Source of the DNA: Marinobacter sp.
GTDB taxonomy: Bacteria; Pseudomonadota; Gammaproteobacteria; Pseudomonadales; Oleiphilaceae
Reading direction: 5' to 3'
Length of the DNA stretch: 64,000 nucleotides
Assembly: GCA_030457765.1 (NCBI GenBank)
Contig: JAKDUK010000004.1
Location: 1-64,000 of the forward strand
Every line of letters starts with the position of its first letter. Positions within the stretch are counted from its first letter, which is position 1. A program made the translations under genes and the position numbers. The notes under the pieces are model-generated. The model was given only the letters and a program-made list of their open reading frames with translations, was not told where the DNA came from and did no database searches. Positions 8,131-17,270 of the stretch are shown in pieces.

Positions 8131-10266
8131 TTAATTGGCGATGTTTTCCCGTTCAGAGGCGTCAAAAACTATATGTTCCCCGGTATCAATGCGGCTGTAT
8201 CCCTGGTTATCAATTAGTGGAATACGAATGGAGAAGCAGGAGCCTACGCCGGGTTCGCTGGTCGCATCGAGTGCGCCTCCCAATTTGTGGATATACTCCC
8301 GGGCTTGGTAGGCACCAATCCCCATGCCGGTAAGACCCTTTGTGCTTTCAAACGGCTTGAATAGTTTGCCGCTGATGAAGTCTTCTGTCATGCCACAACC
8401 GGTATCCTGAATGAATAACATTACGTTGCCTCTGGCAATCTTGAGAGAGAGGGCGATCTCCCCATCAGGCGGCGTAGCATCTTGTGCGTTTTGGATTAAA
8501 TGGCCGAGCACGCTTCTTAACCGTTCAGGATCTGCCTCGATCATTATTTTCGGTGTTTGCCCTTCCAGTCTGGGTACAGGGAACGCTCGGTTGTAGTGTT
8601 CCAGAAGATGAGATACCAATTCAGTCAGGTCTAGTGTTTTAATTTCACTCTCGGGGCTCGTAGAGGGTTCGCGAATGTGGTCTACCAGATGGGTCATTTT
8701 ACCAACGGCATGGTCTGTGGTGTTGATCATGTCGTCAATAAAAGCGGGGTTGTTCTTGTGTTTTTGCGCGTTATTCACCAGCAGGGAAAGTTGCGCAATG
8801 ACGGTTTTCAGGTCGTGCACCATGAAAGCAGAGGCCTTGCTTACCGCTTCAAACTGCATTGCTCGCGATAGTCGGTTTTGTGCATCTGCTTGCGCCAGTA
8901 AGTTGCAGGTTTGGCGGGCAACCACTTTAATTAGATCAAAGTTTTCCCAGTTGAGGTCTACCCGGGCATACGGGCGGCCTATCATCGCAATGCCGTAGAG
9001 TTCGATGCCCAGGTACAGTGGAATCACAAGCCAGCCGTCTGGCGTTTTGGCGATGGCGTCGGGAATTTCCACCAGGTTGTAGCTCACTGGGTCGGCTTTG
9101 TACTCATCCAGATTTACGATCCATTCCTTTTCGTTAAATAAGCGCACCAGTTCGGCGTCTTCATCAATAACAGTGTACTTGGGGATGGCGAGGTTGACCG
9201 ATTCTTTCAGGTTATAAGGACCCTGTTCGCTTTTGAGCCAGATGGCGCCAGCGTTACTTTCGACCAGACCTGCAAGTATTCGGATGGCGCGCTGGGGGAG
9301 TGGCGGCTCATCGCTGATATCTGAAAGCTCTTTTGTGAGTTTGAGCCACTCTTCACGGTAGTCGTATTTGTAGTCAAAGAAATTTTGGCTGATTAACACC
9401 ATGAGCTTTGAGCGTACGCGCCTTGAAAGCACCAGGGTGGTCAAGAAAACCAGTGCTACAGCGGATATTAGTACCTGCAGGGCTTCTCCCCAGTTGCCAC
9501 CGAGTATACGTATGTAATAGCCGCTTACTGAAAGCAACAGCAGGTAGACACCGGCAAATATCAGTGTGCTGGCATGAAAAACGGCGGAGCGGGAAAGCTG
9601 AAAATCGATAGGCTGCTTGCGGGTGTTGACTACGTTTATGGCAAACAGAGGCACCAGAGCGGCGTTTACGAACCCGCGGGCGTTCCAGAATGAATCTGCA
9701 ATGCCGCCGAATAACAGCGCGTCGGCGTACATTAAAAAATCAAAAATAAAAATTGTGGCGGTGCCGATGCACAGGTACTTCATGCTGGAACGGCCAGAGG
9801 CGGGTGCGTTGCGCCAGATTTGTTCAACCAGAGAGAGGCCAAGTAAGGCCAGGGCAATCTGTCCGATGAGCTTGGTTTTACCGTTTACCAGTGTCACATC
9901 GAACACAAACTCCAGGCACCCGAGAGTAACAAGTATGAGGAGCAGGGTAGTTGTTGCGATACCGAGAAGTTTTTTAAGTTGCCCTTTTAGGCGACCTTGG
10001 CGGACTGTATCGCGCAGCATGGCGAACAGCAGAAGAATCCACGCGGTGTCTCGAAGCAGCTCCAGCAGGTAACGAATAAAAAAGCTGGGCAGCCCCCAAA
10101 GATTTTGAGTAACAAGGCTGGATGCCCACAAGGTGGTGACCAGTGCGGCTAAAAAGAGCGCCCTGTCTATGTCACGCCTTAAATAGCGTGTGCCAACAAG
10201 CACTGAAAGTATAGCGAATACCGCGGCCGCGGCGCCGTGGCTAATCACGCTTAAATCTGGAAGCAT
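8131..10266 (-). CDS. prsK: PEP-CTERM system membrane histidine kinase PrsK
   Basis: Sensor kinase of 711 residues with a large N-terminal membrane region (about eight helices over residues 1-290), a GAF-like segment (about 310-470), a dimerisation helix with the phospho-acceptor His484 in MVHDLKTVIAQ, and an HATPase domain showing NAQDATP, DTGCGMT and GMGIGAYQARE. The domain order is that of the PrsK family (TIGR02916 type). It is first in the prsK-prsR-prsT operon and should phosphorylate PrsR. The signal it senses is unknown. Confidence 0.93.
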   Translation of the reverse strand: MLPDLSVISHGAAAAVFAILSVLVGTRYLRRDIDRALFLAALVTTLWASSLVTQNLWGLPSFFIRYLLELLRDTAWILLLFAMLRDTVRQGRLKGQLKKLLGIATTTLLLILVTLGCLEFVFDVTLVNGKTKLIGQIALALLGLSLVEQIWRNAPASGRSSMKYLCIGTATIFIFDFLMYADALLFGGIADSFWNARGFVNAALVPLFAINVVNTRKQPIDFQLSRSAVFHASTLIFAGVYLLLLSVSGYYIRILGGNWGEALQVLISAVALVFLTTLVLSRRVRSKLMVLISQNFFDYKYDYREEWLKLTKELSDISDEPPLPQRAIRILAGLVESNAGAIWLKSEQGPYNLKESVNLAIPKYTVIDEDAELVRLFNEKEWIVNLDEYKADPVSYNLVEIPDAIAKTPDGWLVIPLYLGIELYGIAMIGRPYARVDLNWENFDLIKVVARQTCNLLAQADAQNRLSRAMQFEAVSKASAFMVHDLKTVIAQLSLLVNNAQKHKNNPAFIDDMINTTDHAVGKMTHLVDHIREPSTSPESEIKTLDLTELVSHLLEHYNRAFPVPRLEGQTPKIMIEADPERLRSVLGHLIQNAQDATPPDGEIALSLKIARGNVMLFIQDTGCGMTEDFISGKLFKPFESTKGLTGMGIGAYQAREYIHKLGGALDATSEPGVGSCFSIRIPLIDNQGYSRIDTGEHIVFDASERENIAN

Positions 10267-10316
10267 GTAACCTACCTATTCCGTGGACAGGTGTAGTGTG
10301 CTGCGGGTAGCCGTTC

Positions 10317-10330
10317 CGTGCAACTGCACG
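10317..10330. promoter_or_regulatory. perfect 14-base dyad, candidate activator site
   Basis: CGTGCA-AC-TGCACG is a perfect inverted repeat between the divergent prsK and second PEP-CTERM genes. It lies about 135-150 bases upstream of the sigma-54 promoter at 10465, a normal distance for an enhancer-binding protein, and about 50 bases upstream of the prsK start. PrsR binding is a guess from position only. Confidence 0.35.
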
Positions 10331-10464
10331 TGGATTTAAATTTAGGCAGCGGCTTTACTATAGCAGGGTTTGTGTCGGCATTTATTACAGTATCAGTCTG
10401 GATTTTGATCTGAAGATATGCCGTTTATTTTTATGTTGTTGATATACAAGTCTCTTTCTTTAGT

Positions 10465-10480
10465 TGGTTTGGCAATTGCT
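10465..10480 (+). promoter_or_regulatory. sigma-54 (-24/-12) promoter of the second PEP-CTERM gene
   Basis: TGGTTTGGCAATTGCT has the -24 GG and -12 GC with ten bases between them, and a perfect TTGCT at -12; the -24 element is weaker after TGG. Initiation would fall near 10491, 44 bases before the ATG at 10535. It lies inside the longer ORF of the track, which argues against the 10418 start. Confidence 0.6.
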
Positions 10481-10534
10481 TTCCTGTGTTTTGCACGCAA
10501 TGGAGCCTGCACCGAAACTGAAAGAGGAACACCC

Positions 10535-11233
10535 ATGAAAATAAGAATGACATACCTTGCTGCCATTTCGCTTTCGGGCGCTTTGTTCGCGGGAAACGTG
10601 GCAGCTGTGCCAACTATTAACCTGGATTACCAGGGCCCTAAGCATGGCTTCGAGTCTGGAAGCATGAATGACACCGCTACGAGCGAGTCATACAGCAATT
10701 TTAATGCAGGCCTGTTTGATTTTGATGTCACCGGTACGGCTGGTACTGCCTCGCCAATTACCTGGGGCTCAACGGTTGAAGCCTTCTGTATTGATCTTGA
10801 TGTGTTTCTGGATGAGGGCGAGGCAACGTACGCATTGAAAACGGCCGACAACTATTTCAACAATACTAACTTGGTGTCTGCGGTTACCAAGCTGTACACA
10901 GGGTACGAGGGTAGCGTGAATAACACCGAAACCTCCACTGCCTTTCAGCTGGCGCTTTGGGAAGTTATTTATGAAAACGGCGCTTACGGCATGACCGATG
11001 GTAACTTCACGGCGACAACCGACTTTAATGGTTCTCGTGATTTGGCAGATACTTGGTTGGCCGGGCTGTCGGGCAAATCAGAGGGCTTTAATATGTATGT
11101 CCTTGATGCAGAAGATTCTCAGGACTTGCTGGTGTTTGCGCCGAAGCCCCCGGTTTCTGTGCCAGAGCCAGGCACACTTGCTCTGCTGGGGTTAGGTTTG
11201 GCAGGTTTGGCAGTGCGCCGTAAGAAAGCCTGA
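10535..11233 (+). CDS. PEP-CTERM protein with a thioester-domain-like Cys/Gln motif pair
   Basis: Exported protein of 232 residues. The signal peptide covers about residues 1-24 (ending AGNVAA) and the PEP-CTERM tail is VPEPGTLALLGLG, a helix and RRKKA. The central part has EAFCIDLD (Cys85) and AFQLALWEVIYE (Gln138), resembling the paired [YF]C and Q-x-x-x-W motifs of surface thioester domains that form Cys-Gln bonds. The Cys-Gln spacing of 53 residues is shorter than in the Gram-positive examples I know. The start at 10535 is set by AGAGGA upstream and by the sigma-54 promoter inside the longer ORF. It is divergent from prsK. The function is likely at the surface or in the matrix. Confidence 0.88.
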   Translation: MKIRMTYLAAISLSGALFAGNVAAVPTINLDYQGPKHGFESGSMNDTATSESYSNFNAGLFDFDVTGTAGTASPITWGSTVEAFCIDLDVFLDEGEATYALKTADNYFNNTNLVSAVTKLYTGYEGSVNNTETSTAFQLALWEVIYENGAYGMTDGNFTATTDFNGSRDLADTWLAGLSGKSEGFNMYVLDAEDSQDLLVFAPKPPVSVPEPGTLALLGLGLAGLAVRRKKA

Positions 11234-11262
11234 CATGATCGGTTAAAGCCTACAGTAGTGCG

Positions 11263-11292
11263 AAAAAGCCACCGCAACCCGGTGGCTTTTTC
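11263..11292. terminator. bidirectional rho-independent terminator
   Basis: AAAAAGCCACCG pairs perfectly with CGGTGGCTTTTT around a five-base loop. It serves the PEP-CTERM gene on the left and the leftward SDR gene on the right. Confidence 0.9.
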
Positions 11293-11308
11293 CGTTCTGG
11301 CCAAGGTA

Positions 11309-12266
11309 TTACAGGGGTGTTTTGTTATCGCGGTAAAACCGGAAAATTTCCTTCAACGGCCGCTTCGGTTGAAATCCGAATTCGTTTGCAAATGCTCGTC
11401 CATCAATTACTACCGGATATTTGAAGAAGTCTACCAGGTGCTCAGGGAAGCTTTGCTGGCGCAGGGTGCGCAGTATTAGTCTTGGTACTACAGGTGGAAT
11501 AGAGGGTACCGGTATGCGCGCGCACCCGCAGAGCTCAAGTGCCTTCTGGTAAGCCACCCAGTCGTCTGGGGCCACGTTGAATACGCCCCGTGCCGATTTT
11601 TTATACGCTAACACGATGGCATCCGCCATATCGTCGATATGAATAAATTGCATCATGGGCGAGAAGCCTGCAAGCACTGGAGCGCGCTGGCTGGTCAGTA
11701 ATTTGCTCATGGTATTCCGAACACTTGGGCCCACAATATTGCAGGGGCGCAGGATTGCAATGTTCAGTTCCGGATAGCGCCAAAGATAGATGTTGGCCAG
11801 GTTTTCCAACTCTACAGAATCTACCAAATCTGCACTCAAGCCGGCGCTTTTCATGGGGGCCGACTCGTCGATAAGTGCAGGGTTGTAGGCCATTGCTCCG
11901 TATACGTGAAATGTAGATAGCACAATAACCCGGTGAATACCGTACTTGTGGCTTAGGTCGAGTAGCTTTTGTGTGCCCAGAACGTTGGCATTGTAGCGCC
12001 GCATTCGAGTGAGCTGGCTGGAGCTGATGCGACCCAGATGAATAACGCCGTCAAATTGGTAACGGCGAAACAGCTCCTCAAAACTGCGGTGGTTTAAATC
12101 AAGGCAGTAGCTGGGAATATCGTCGCCGAGATAAACCTGTTCGCGGGCGTCTACTGCCACCAGATTGCAGGGTTCTCTGAGCCGTTCGATTACCTGTTGT
12201 GCCAGAGCGCCAGCGGCCCCTGTTACTAAAACGCGGGGCTTATTGTGTGTGTGTTTGAGCAGTCAT
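11309..12266 (-). CDS. atypical SDR / NAD-dependent epimerase-like protein with a 5' frameshift at a CA repeat
   Basis: Rossmann-fold protein of the extended SDR type. The ORF track starts at a GTG (12160), but the same frame runs on upstream through KPRVLVTGAAGALAQQVI, the NAD(P)-binding Gly-rich loop, without ATG, GTG or TTG. The natural start is the ATG at 12266, overlapping the previous stop and placed eight bases after AAAGG. It reads MTAQTHTQ then stop, because the (CA)5 tract at about 12244-12254 puts it out of frame. One more CA unit would join the two frames into about 319 residues. I find no YxxxK catalytic pair, although RPCNIVGP is present, so it may be an atypical SDR. Partner gene: the acyltransferase. 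Confidence 0.75.
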
Positions 12267-13081
12267 CAAAACAGCCTTTCTCGTTCTTTTAGCCCTTTAT
12301 CGATCAGGCGATCTATTTCACTTTTTACCTGCTCCACACGCTCACTTATTTGTACTTCGGAAATATCGTAGCCATCAAAATACATAGGCGGGCCGAAATT
12401 CAGGTGAACCTTGGCGGGTAATACCACAGGCATAGCTAAAGGAGCGTAGGGTAGACCTAAGGTTTTTGCTAAAGGCTTGATATTGGCGATGGCAGGAATG
12501 GTTTCTTCACACCCCACAACACCCACGGGCACGATGGTGGCATTGTGTTTCATGGCCAGGTGCATGAAGCCGGAGCCAAATCGCTGAAGTTTGTAGCGGT
12601 CCCGGTAAAGCTTGCCTGAGCCTCGCACTCCCTCAGGGAAAACGATTATAGCTTCGTTATTGGCAAGCATTCTGGCGCAATTTACCGGGTCGCCCAGTAC
12701 AGCGCCTACTTCGTTTAAAAAATTGCCGAGCCAGGGAACCGTGGGGAAAAAGCGTTCGATCATTGCCCGGGGGATGCGTGGGCTTTTTTGGCGCGACGCC
12801 AGCGCGTAACCAATGAGTACGCCGTCAATCGGAATTTGGCCGCTGTGGTTTCCTACAATCAGAACCGGGCCTTCAGCGGGAATATGGTCTACGCCGCGTG
12901 CTTCTACTCGAAAGTATTTTTCGTAGAGCAGCTTTGCCAGTGAAAGCCCGTATTTTATAGTCTCATTATTATAGCCCCAAGGGTCGTATCCCAGCGTACC
13001 TATCGGTTTGCGGATGCGATTGATGTGTTCGTCCAGCTCCCTCGGCACCAGCCGGGACTTCAAGAATGATGCTAGCCTCAT
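12266..13081 (-). CDS. lysophospholipid acyltransferase family protein (PlsC/MGAT-like)
   Basis: Acyltransferase of 271 residues. The block I motif GNHSGQIPID holds the catalytic His and Asp, and FPEGVRGSGK is the glycerol-phosphate-binding motif. The spacing HSGxxPxD is that of the MGAT-like subgroup rather than classical PlsC (HxxxxD). The start at 13081 is preferred to the GTG at 13087 because GGGAG lies five bases upstream. It overlaps the start of the SDR gene (TGATG), so the two are coupled, and it may acylate a glycerolipid or other alcohol. The substrate is not determined. Confidence 0.85.
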   Translation of the reverse strand: MRLASFLKSRLVPRELDEHINRIRKPIGTLGYDPWGYNNETIKYGLSLAKLLYEKYFRVEARGVDHIPAEGPVLIVGNHSGQIPIDGVLIGYALASRQKSPRIPRAMIERFFPTVPWLGNFLNEVGAVLGDPVNCARMLANNEAIIVFPEGVRGSGKLYRDRYKLQRFGSGFMHLAMKHNATIVPVGVVGCEETIPAIANIKPLAKTLGLPYAPLAMPVVLPAKVHLNFGPPMYFDGYDISEVQISERVEQVKSEIDRLIDKGLKERERLF

Positions 13082-13105
13082 GCGCACTCCCTTATAAAGC
13101 GACGG

Positions 13106-14026
13106 TCAGCCACGCCCGATAAGAACGCCCAATGTGTGACCCTGGCCTGCATTAAGCACGTGATAATCACTGGCTGCATTGGCAGTTTCGACACACAGCA
13201 TTGTCTGCCAGGCAGGCTTGGGAAAATCACTTAGTGTTGCCGCTTTGTGCGGGCCCGGGTTCCATACAATGGTGGAGTCGCTGCCCACCCCGGTCAGTTT
13301 GCGTTTTGTGTCTGGGGTAACCACGGTTAATTGCTCGCCACTTTCGTATATTCGGTCAGTTTCTCCCTCAAAATACACAGGGCCGTCTTGAGCGCAGTAT
13401 TTCCAATCATTGAGGGTGTCTATGTAGTGACTGTAGCCCAAACCTAGCACTCTTGAGCGCAAAATGTCGGTGGTTGGAAGGTAGGTGTGCAGGGCCTGAC
13501 TGTAGGCCATGGGCTCGCTGCCGAGGTTGGTAGTGGTGAGTGCAAGCTGGCAGCCACGTACAGAAAAACTGAAGGTAAGTAGGGCGAGCGCGTGACCGCT
13601 CCACACATCCAAAAAGTCTTCATTGGCGTCCAGCGATAGGCAGATTTCAACTTCATGAGCGCTTTCGCTTACATCTTCCAGTTTCCATACAGCGGTGCGA
13701 GCGAACCCATGGGGACTGAGGGTTTTTATACGTTTGCGTATTTCGGGTGCGTTGCGGGTAGGGTCGCCAAACCAGGGCCAGCAAATAGGAATGCCGCCGC
13801 GAATGGCGCGGCCTGGCTCGAACCGTGCCGTAGGACTTAACCAGAGCCAGTCGGATTCGTGCTTTGGAACAAACCGGGTTAGGTGTGCACCCTGCAGGAA
13901 CAGCGTGGCCTGAAACAGCGGGTGATGAATCTCTAGCGCCTCCAGCTTGCCAATCGTCTTCCAGCGAGTAAAAGACCACTGCCCCGGGGAGAGTGATAAA
14001 GAGGGTTTGTTGCTGCTTTCAGACAT
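13106..14026 (-). CDS. D-hexose-6-phosphate mutarotase (YeaD family)
   Basis: Aldose-1-epimerase-fold enzyme of about 306 residues that interconverts alpha and beta hexose-6-phosphate in the cytoplasm. Diagnostic segments are GGIPICWPWFG, SPHGFAR, QALHTYL with the expected catalytic His, FEGETDRIY, and the C-terminal LCVETANA. The ATG at 14026 gives the normal family length; the ORF at 14128 would add 34 unconserved residues. It lies 24 bases upstream of the acyltransferase on the same strand, so it may lead the same transcript. Confidence 0.9.
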   Translation of the reverse strand: MSESSNKPSLSLSPGQWSFTRWKTIGKLEALEIHHPLFQATLFLQGAHLTRFVPKHESDWLWLSPTARFEPGRAIRGGIPICWPWFGDPTRNAPEIRKRIKTLSPHGFARTAVWKLEDVSESAHEVEICLSLDANEDFLDVWSGHALALLTFSFSVRGCQLALTTTNLGSEPMAYSQALHTYLPTTDILRSRVLGLGYSHYIDTLNDWKYCAQDGPVYFEGETDRIYESGEQLTVVTPDTKRKLTGVGSDSTIVWNPGPHKAATLSDFPKPAWQTMLCVETANAASDYHVLNAGQGHTLGVLIGRG

Positions 14027-14168
14027 AGTAATCGGTTCCGGTTTTGCGAGTGCCTGCTTAACTATATAGTACTCATTGCGTGAGTTGGTGGAATTGGCGT
14101 TGTAGTCCGCAAATCCTTTTGTTAACATTCGCGCCGCTTTCAGGGATATTCTCCTGAAACGCCGTTAT

Positions 14169-14278
14169 GGTGGCCCCATTGGTGCCTCCGCAACATGAAA
14201 TCGCGAACCCGGTCAGGCCCGGAAGGGAGCAGCCGCAGTGATGGAATTGTGTGCCGGAGTGTCGCTGGTGGGGTCACC
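14169..14278 (+). ncRNA. ffs: 4.5S signal recognition particle RNA
   Basis: The conserved SRP core GGTCAGGCCCGGAAGGGAGCA is followed by the matching strand GTGTGCCGG. The ends pair as GGTGGCCCCA with TGGGGTCACC, giving the long hairpin of bacterial 4.5S RNA at about 110 bases. A T-run follows at 14284. It binds Ffh for co-translational membrane targeting. It lies just before dnaX, a common position in gammaproteobacteria. Confidence 0.95.
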
Positions 14279-14413
14279 CCCAGATTTTTCTGTTCTCTCT
14301 CTTTTTGTATCCTTCCAAGCTCAGCTCTGTGTGCCCGAAAAGCGCCTTATGGCTTCTTATAAAACCGCGCCCATGCTATGGTTGCAGGCGTTTTTCTCAG
14401 CATTTGGCGGATC

Positions 14414-16264
14414 ATGAGCTACCAGGTACTTGCCCGTAAATGGCGCCCCCGCACCTTTGAAGATATGGTGGGCCAGGAACACGTGCTCCAGGCGTTAATT
14501 CACGCATTGGACAACCAGCGTTTGCACCATGCCTATCTGTTTACCGGTACCCGTGGTGTGGGTAAAACCACCATTGGGCGCTTGCTGGCGCGTTGCCTTA
14601 ATTGTGAAACGGGTGTTACTTCTCGTCCCTGCGGCACCTGTACCAGCTGCCAGGAAATTCAGGAAGGCCGGTTTGTTGACCTGATTGAGATTGACGCCGC
14701 TTCTCGCACGGGCGTAGACGCTATGCGGGAACTGACCGATAACGTTCAGTATGCGCCTAGCCGTGGCCGCTACAAGGTGTACCTCATTGACGAAGTACAC
14801 ATGCTTTCTACGCCATCGTTTAACGCGTTTCTCAAAACTCTGGAAGAGCCACCGGAGCATGTGAAGTTCCTGCTGGCGACTACAGACCCCCAAAAGCTGC
14901 CCGTTACTGTGTTGTCGCGATGCTTGCAGTTCAACCTCAAGCGTATGACGCCAGAGCATATTGTAGGGCACTTAACGGGTGTTCTTACAGCTGAACAGAT
15001 TCCTTTTGAGGAGCCCGCACTCTGGCTTTTGGCCCGCGCCGCCGATGGCAGTATGCGTGATGCGTTAAGCCTTACCGATCAAGCGATTGCCTTTGGAAAC
15101 CAAAAACTTGCCGCCAGTGATGTCAGCAGCATGCTGGGCACCATTGATCAGCGGGATATTGAGCGGATTGTAAACGCATTGGTAGAGCAGGATGGCCCAG
15201 GCCTGCTGGCGGAGATCAGCCGTATTTCGGATTTTGCACCAGATTACGGCGTTATCCTTTCTGATCTCTTGTCTTTGTTCCACCGGGTGACCATGGAGCA
15301 GGTGGTTCCTGGCAGTGCTGATAACGCTCTTGGCGATGCAGCACAGGCGCAGTCGCTGGCGCGTAAACTAAGTGCTGAAGACGCACAGCTATTCTACCAG
15401 GCTGCTCTTGTGGGTCGGAAAGATTTGGCAATAACTCCTGATGCCCGCATGGGCTTTGAGATGACACTGCTTCGTATGCTGGCGTTCCGCCCTGGGTCTG
15501 ACAGACGTGCGCCGCCAGCGAGTAATATCGGGGCAGAAAGGGGTGGCGAATCACGGGATGAACCTGAGCCCGCACCCGCGCCTGAGCCTTCGGTTGCACC
15601 ACCTGTTGCTGCAACTGGCGAGCCAGAGCCAGTTGTGGAGCCGCACTCAGCACCGCCCTGGGACCCAGAGCCTGAATTTGAACCAGCGCAGGAACAAGTG
15701 CCAGAGCAGGAATATGCGCCCGAATATGCAGGCCTCGAACCCGAGCCGTTGCCGGAGAGTGCGCCAGCAATTGACACCCCACCCGAGCCACCGCCGGCGG
15801 ATTCAATCGAGGAACCGGCAGAAGCCGCCGTTGAGCCCGCCTATGCGCCTCTTCCAGAGGGTGAGTTTGTTTGGGAACGAGATTTCCGTAGCTTAGGTAT
15901 TGTGGGTATGCCAGGTAATCTGGCCAGCCACAGCACCATGTCCCGTGCTGACGATACCATTACGTTGTTAATTGATGAGGGTCACGCCCGGCTACTGAAC
16001 GCACGGCATGAAGAAAAAATTCTGACTGCCTTGAGAAATCACTTCGGCGACGCCATTCAATTAAAGATAGAGCGGGGCGATGCCGGATCACATACTCCGG
16101 CTGCTTTTGAAGAGCGCCAACGCAAAGCACGCCAAACTGCGGCAGAAGACTCTATCCGCAATGACCCGCTGGTTAAGTCCATTGTTGAACGGTTTGAGGC
16201 AAGGGTAGTCGAAGACAGTATCAGGCCCGTAAGTGATCAGTCTGGAGAGACAAACAGGAGATAA
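14414..16264 (+). CDS. dnaX: DNA polymerase III subunit tau (and gamma)
   Basis: Clamp-loader ATPase of 616 residues. The start [15 protein letters not shown] is the family N-terminus, so the ATG at 14414 is used instead of 14378. Walker A is GTRGVGKTT, a zinc module has CLNCETG and [10 protein letters not shown], and Walker B is LIDEVHML. Residues of about 370-490 are a low-complexity linker of repeated Pro-Glu pairs, before the C-terminal tau domain that binds polymerase alpha. I find no A AAA AAG slippery site, so a short gamma form by the E. coli mechanism is not supported. ybaB and recR follow, as in many genomes. Confidence 0.97.
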   Translation: MSYQVLARKWRPRTFEDMVGQEHVLQALIHALDNQRLHHAYLFTGTRGVGKTTIGRLLARCLNCETGVTSRPCGTCTSCQEIQEGRFVDLIEIDAASRTGVDAMRELTDNVQYAPSRGRYKVYLIDEVHMLSTPSFNAFLKTLEEPPEHVKFLLATTDPQKLPVTVLSRCLQFNLKRMTPEHIVGHLTGVLTAEQIPFEEPALWLLARAADGSMRDALSLTDQAIAFGNQKLAASDVSSMLGTIDQRDIERIVNALVEQDGPGLLAEISRISDFAPDYGVILSDLLSLFHRVTMEQVVPGSADNALGDAAQAQSLARKLSAEDAQLFYQAALVGRKDLAITPDARMGFEMTLLRMLAFRPGSDRRAPPASNIGAERGGESRDEPEPAPAPEPSVAPPVAATGEPEPVVEPHSAPPWDPEPEFEPAQEQVPEQEYAPEYAGLEPEPLPESAPAIDTPPEPPPADSIEEPAEAAVEPAYAPLPEGEFVWERDFRSLGIVGMPGNLASHSTMSRADDTITLLIDEGHARLLNARHEEKILTALRNHFGDAIQLKIERGDAGSHTPAAFEERQRKARQTAAEDSIRNDPLVKSIVERFEARVVEDSIRPVSDQSGETNRR

Positions 16265-16268
16265 GCGC

Positions 16269-16592
16269 ATGATGAATAATATGGGCGACATGATGAAAAA
16301 AGCCCAAAAAATGCAGGAAGATATGCAAAAAGCCCAGGAAGAAGCCGCAAAAGCCGAAATGATCGGTGAGTCTGGCGCGGGCTTGGTAAAAGTCACCATG
16401 AACGGTCGTCATGATGTGCGCAAAGTAGATATAGATCCTTCTTTGATGACCGAAGAAAAGGAGATTCTTGAAGACCTGCTGGCGGCGGCCATTAACGATG
16501 CTGTGCGTCGTGTGGAGGCAAACCAGAAGGATAAAATGTCCGGTTTGATGTCTGGGATGGGCATGCCTCCTGGCTTCAAGATGCCGTTTTAA
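16269..16592 (+). CDS. ybaB: nucleoid-associated protein YbaB/EbfC
   Basis: Small DNA-binding protein of 107 residues. It has the N-terminal helix [20 protein letters not shown], the strand [17 protein letters not shown] and the C-terminal [18 protein letters not shown] typical of the family. The start at 16269 has GGAG eight bases upstream and lies four bases after the dnaX stop. The operon with dnaX and recR is the standard arrangement. Confidence 0.95.
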   Translation: MMNNMGDMMKKAQKMQEDMQKAQEEAAKAEMIGESGAGLVKVTMNGRHDVRKVDIDPSLMTEEKEILEDLLAAAINDAVRRVEANQKDKMSGLMSGMGMPPGFKMPF

Positions 16593-16624
16593 GGTTTTTT
16601 TGCACTGCAGTCTGAGGAAGTTTC

Positions 16625-17227
16625 ATGGCGTTCAGCCCGCTGGTTGATGAACTTGTAGAATCCCTCCGGTGCTTGCCGGGTGTTGGCCAGAAAACCGCCC
16701 AGCGTATGGCTTTTCACTTGCTTGAGCGTGAGCGCGCGGGCGGGGTCAGGCTTTCTGGTGCGTTAAGTGGTGCCATGGACGGTGTGCGTCGCTGCGAAAG
16801 CTGCCAGAACTTTTCCGATACCGATATGTGCGGTATTTGTGAGAACCCAGCCCGCAGCAACGGCACACTCTGCGTAGTGGAAAGCCCGTCCGATCTGTTA
16901 GCCATTGAACAGGCCGGGGACTACAAAGGCAGTTACTTTGTGTTGATGGGGCACTTGTCTCCCATTGATGGAGTTGGCCCGGAAGAAATCGGCATTGAAC
17001 GGCTTTTGCGCAGAATTCGCACGGAGGGTGTTACCGAGCTCATTTTGGCAACTAATCCAACGGTGGAAGGCGAAGCAACCGCCCATTATATTTCTGATCG
17101 GCTCGACGACTTGGATATTCTCATTACTCGCCTTGCTCACGGTATTCCCGTGGGAGGGGAGCTTGGATACGTCGACGGTTTTACCCTCACTCATGCGTTT
17201 CGCGGCAGAAAGCCTCTGCTGGATTGA
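16625..17227 (+). CDS. recR: recombination mediator protein RecR
   Basis: RecFOR-pathway protein of 200 residues. It begins with the HhH region [19 protein letters not shown], then the zinc finger [16 protein letters not shown], then a Toprim domain starting [14 protein letters not shown] and containing [11 protein letters not shown]. The C-terminus [11 protein letters not shown] is conserved. It follows ybaB by 32 bases. Confidence 0.97.
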   Translation: MAFSPLVDELVESLRCLPGVGQKTAQRMAFHLLERERAGGVRLSGALSGAMDGVRRCESCQNFSDTDMCGICENPARSNGTLCVVESPSDLLAIEQAGDYKGSYFVLMGHLSPIDGVGPEEIGIERLLRRIRTEGVTELILATNPTVEGEATAHYISDRLDDLDILITRLAHGIPVGGELGYVDGFTLTHAFRGRKPLLD

Positions 17228-17270
17228 TGCCGCATTAGCGCCTTTGTGGCGCCTTTAACTGGTTTTTTCT

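Noticed and set aside
15400-15560. Programmed frameshift for the gamma form of DnaX
   Set aside because: No A AAA AAG or similar heptamer was found after the ATPase core.
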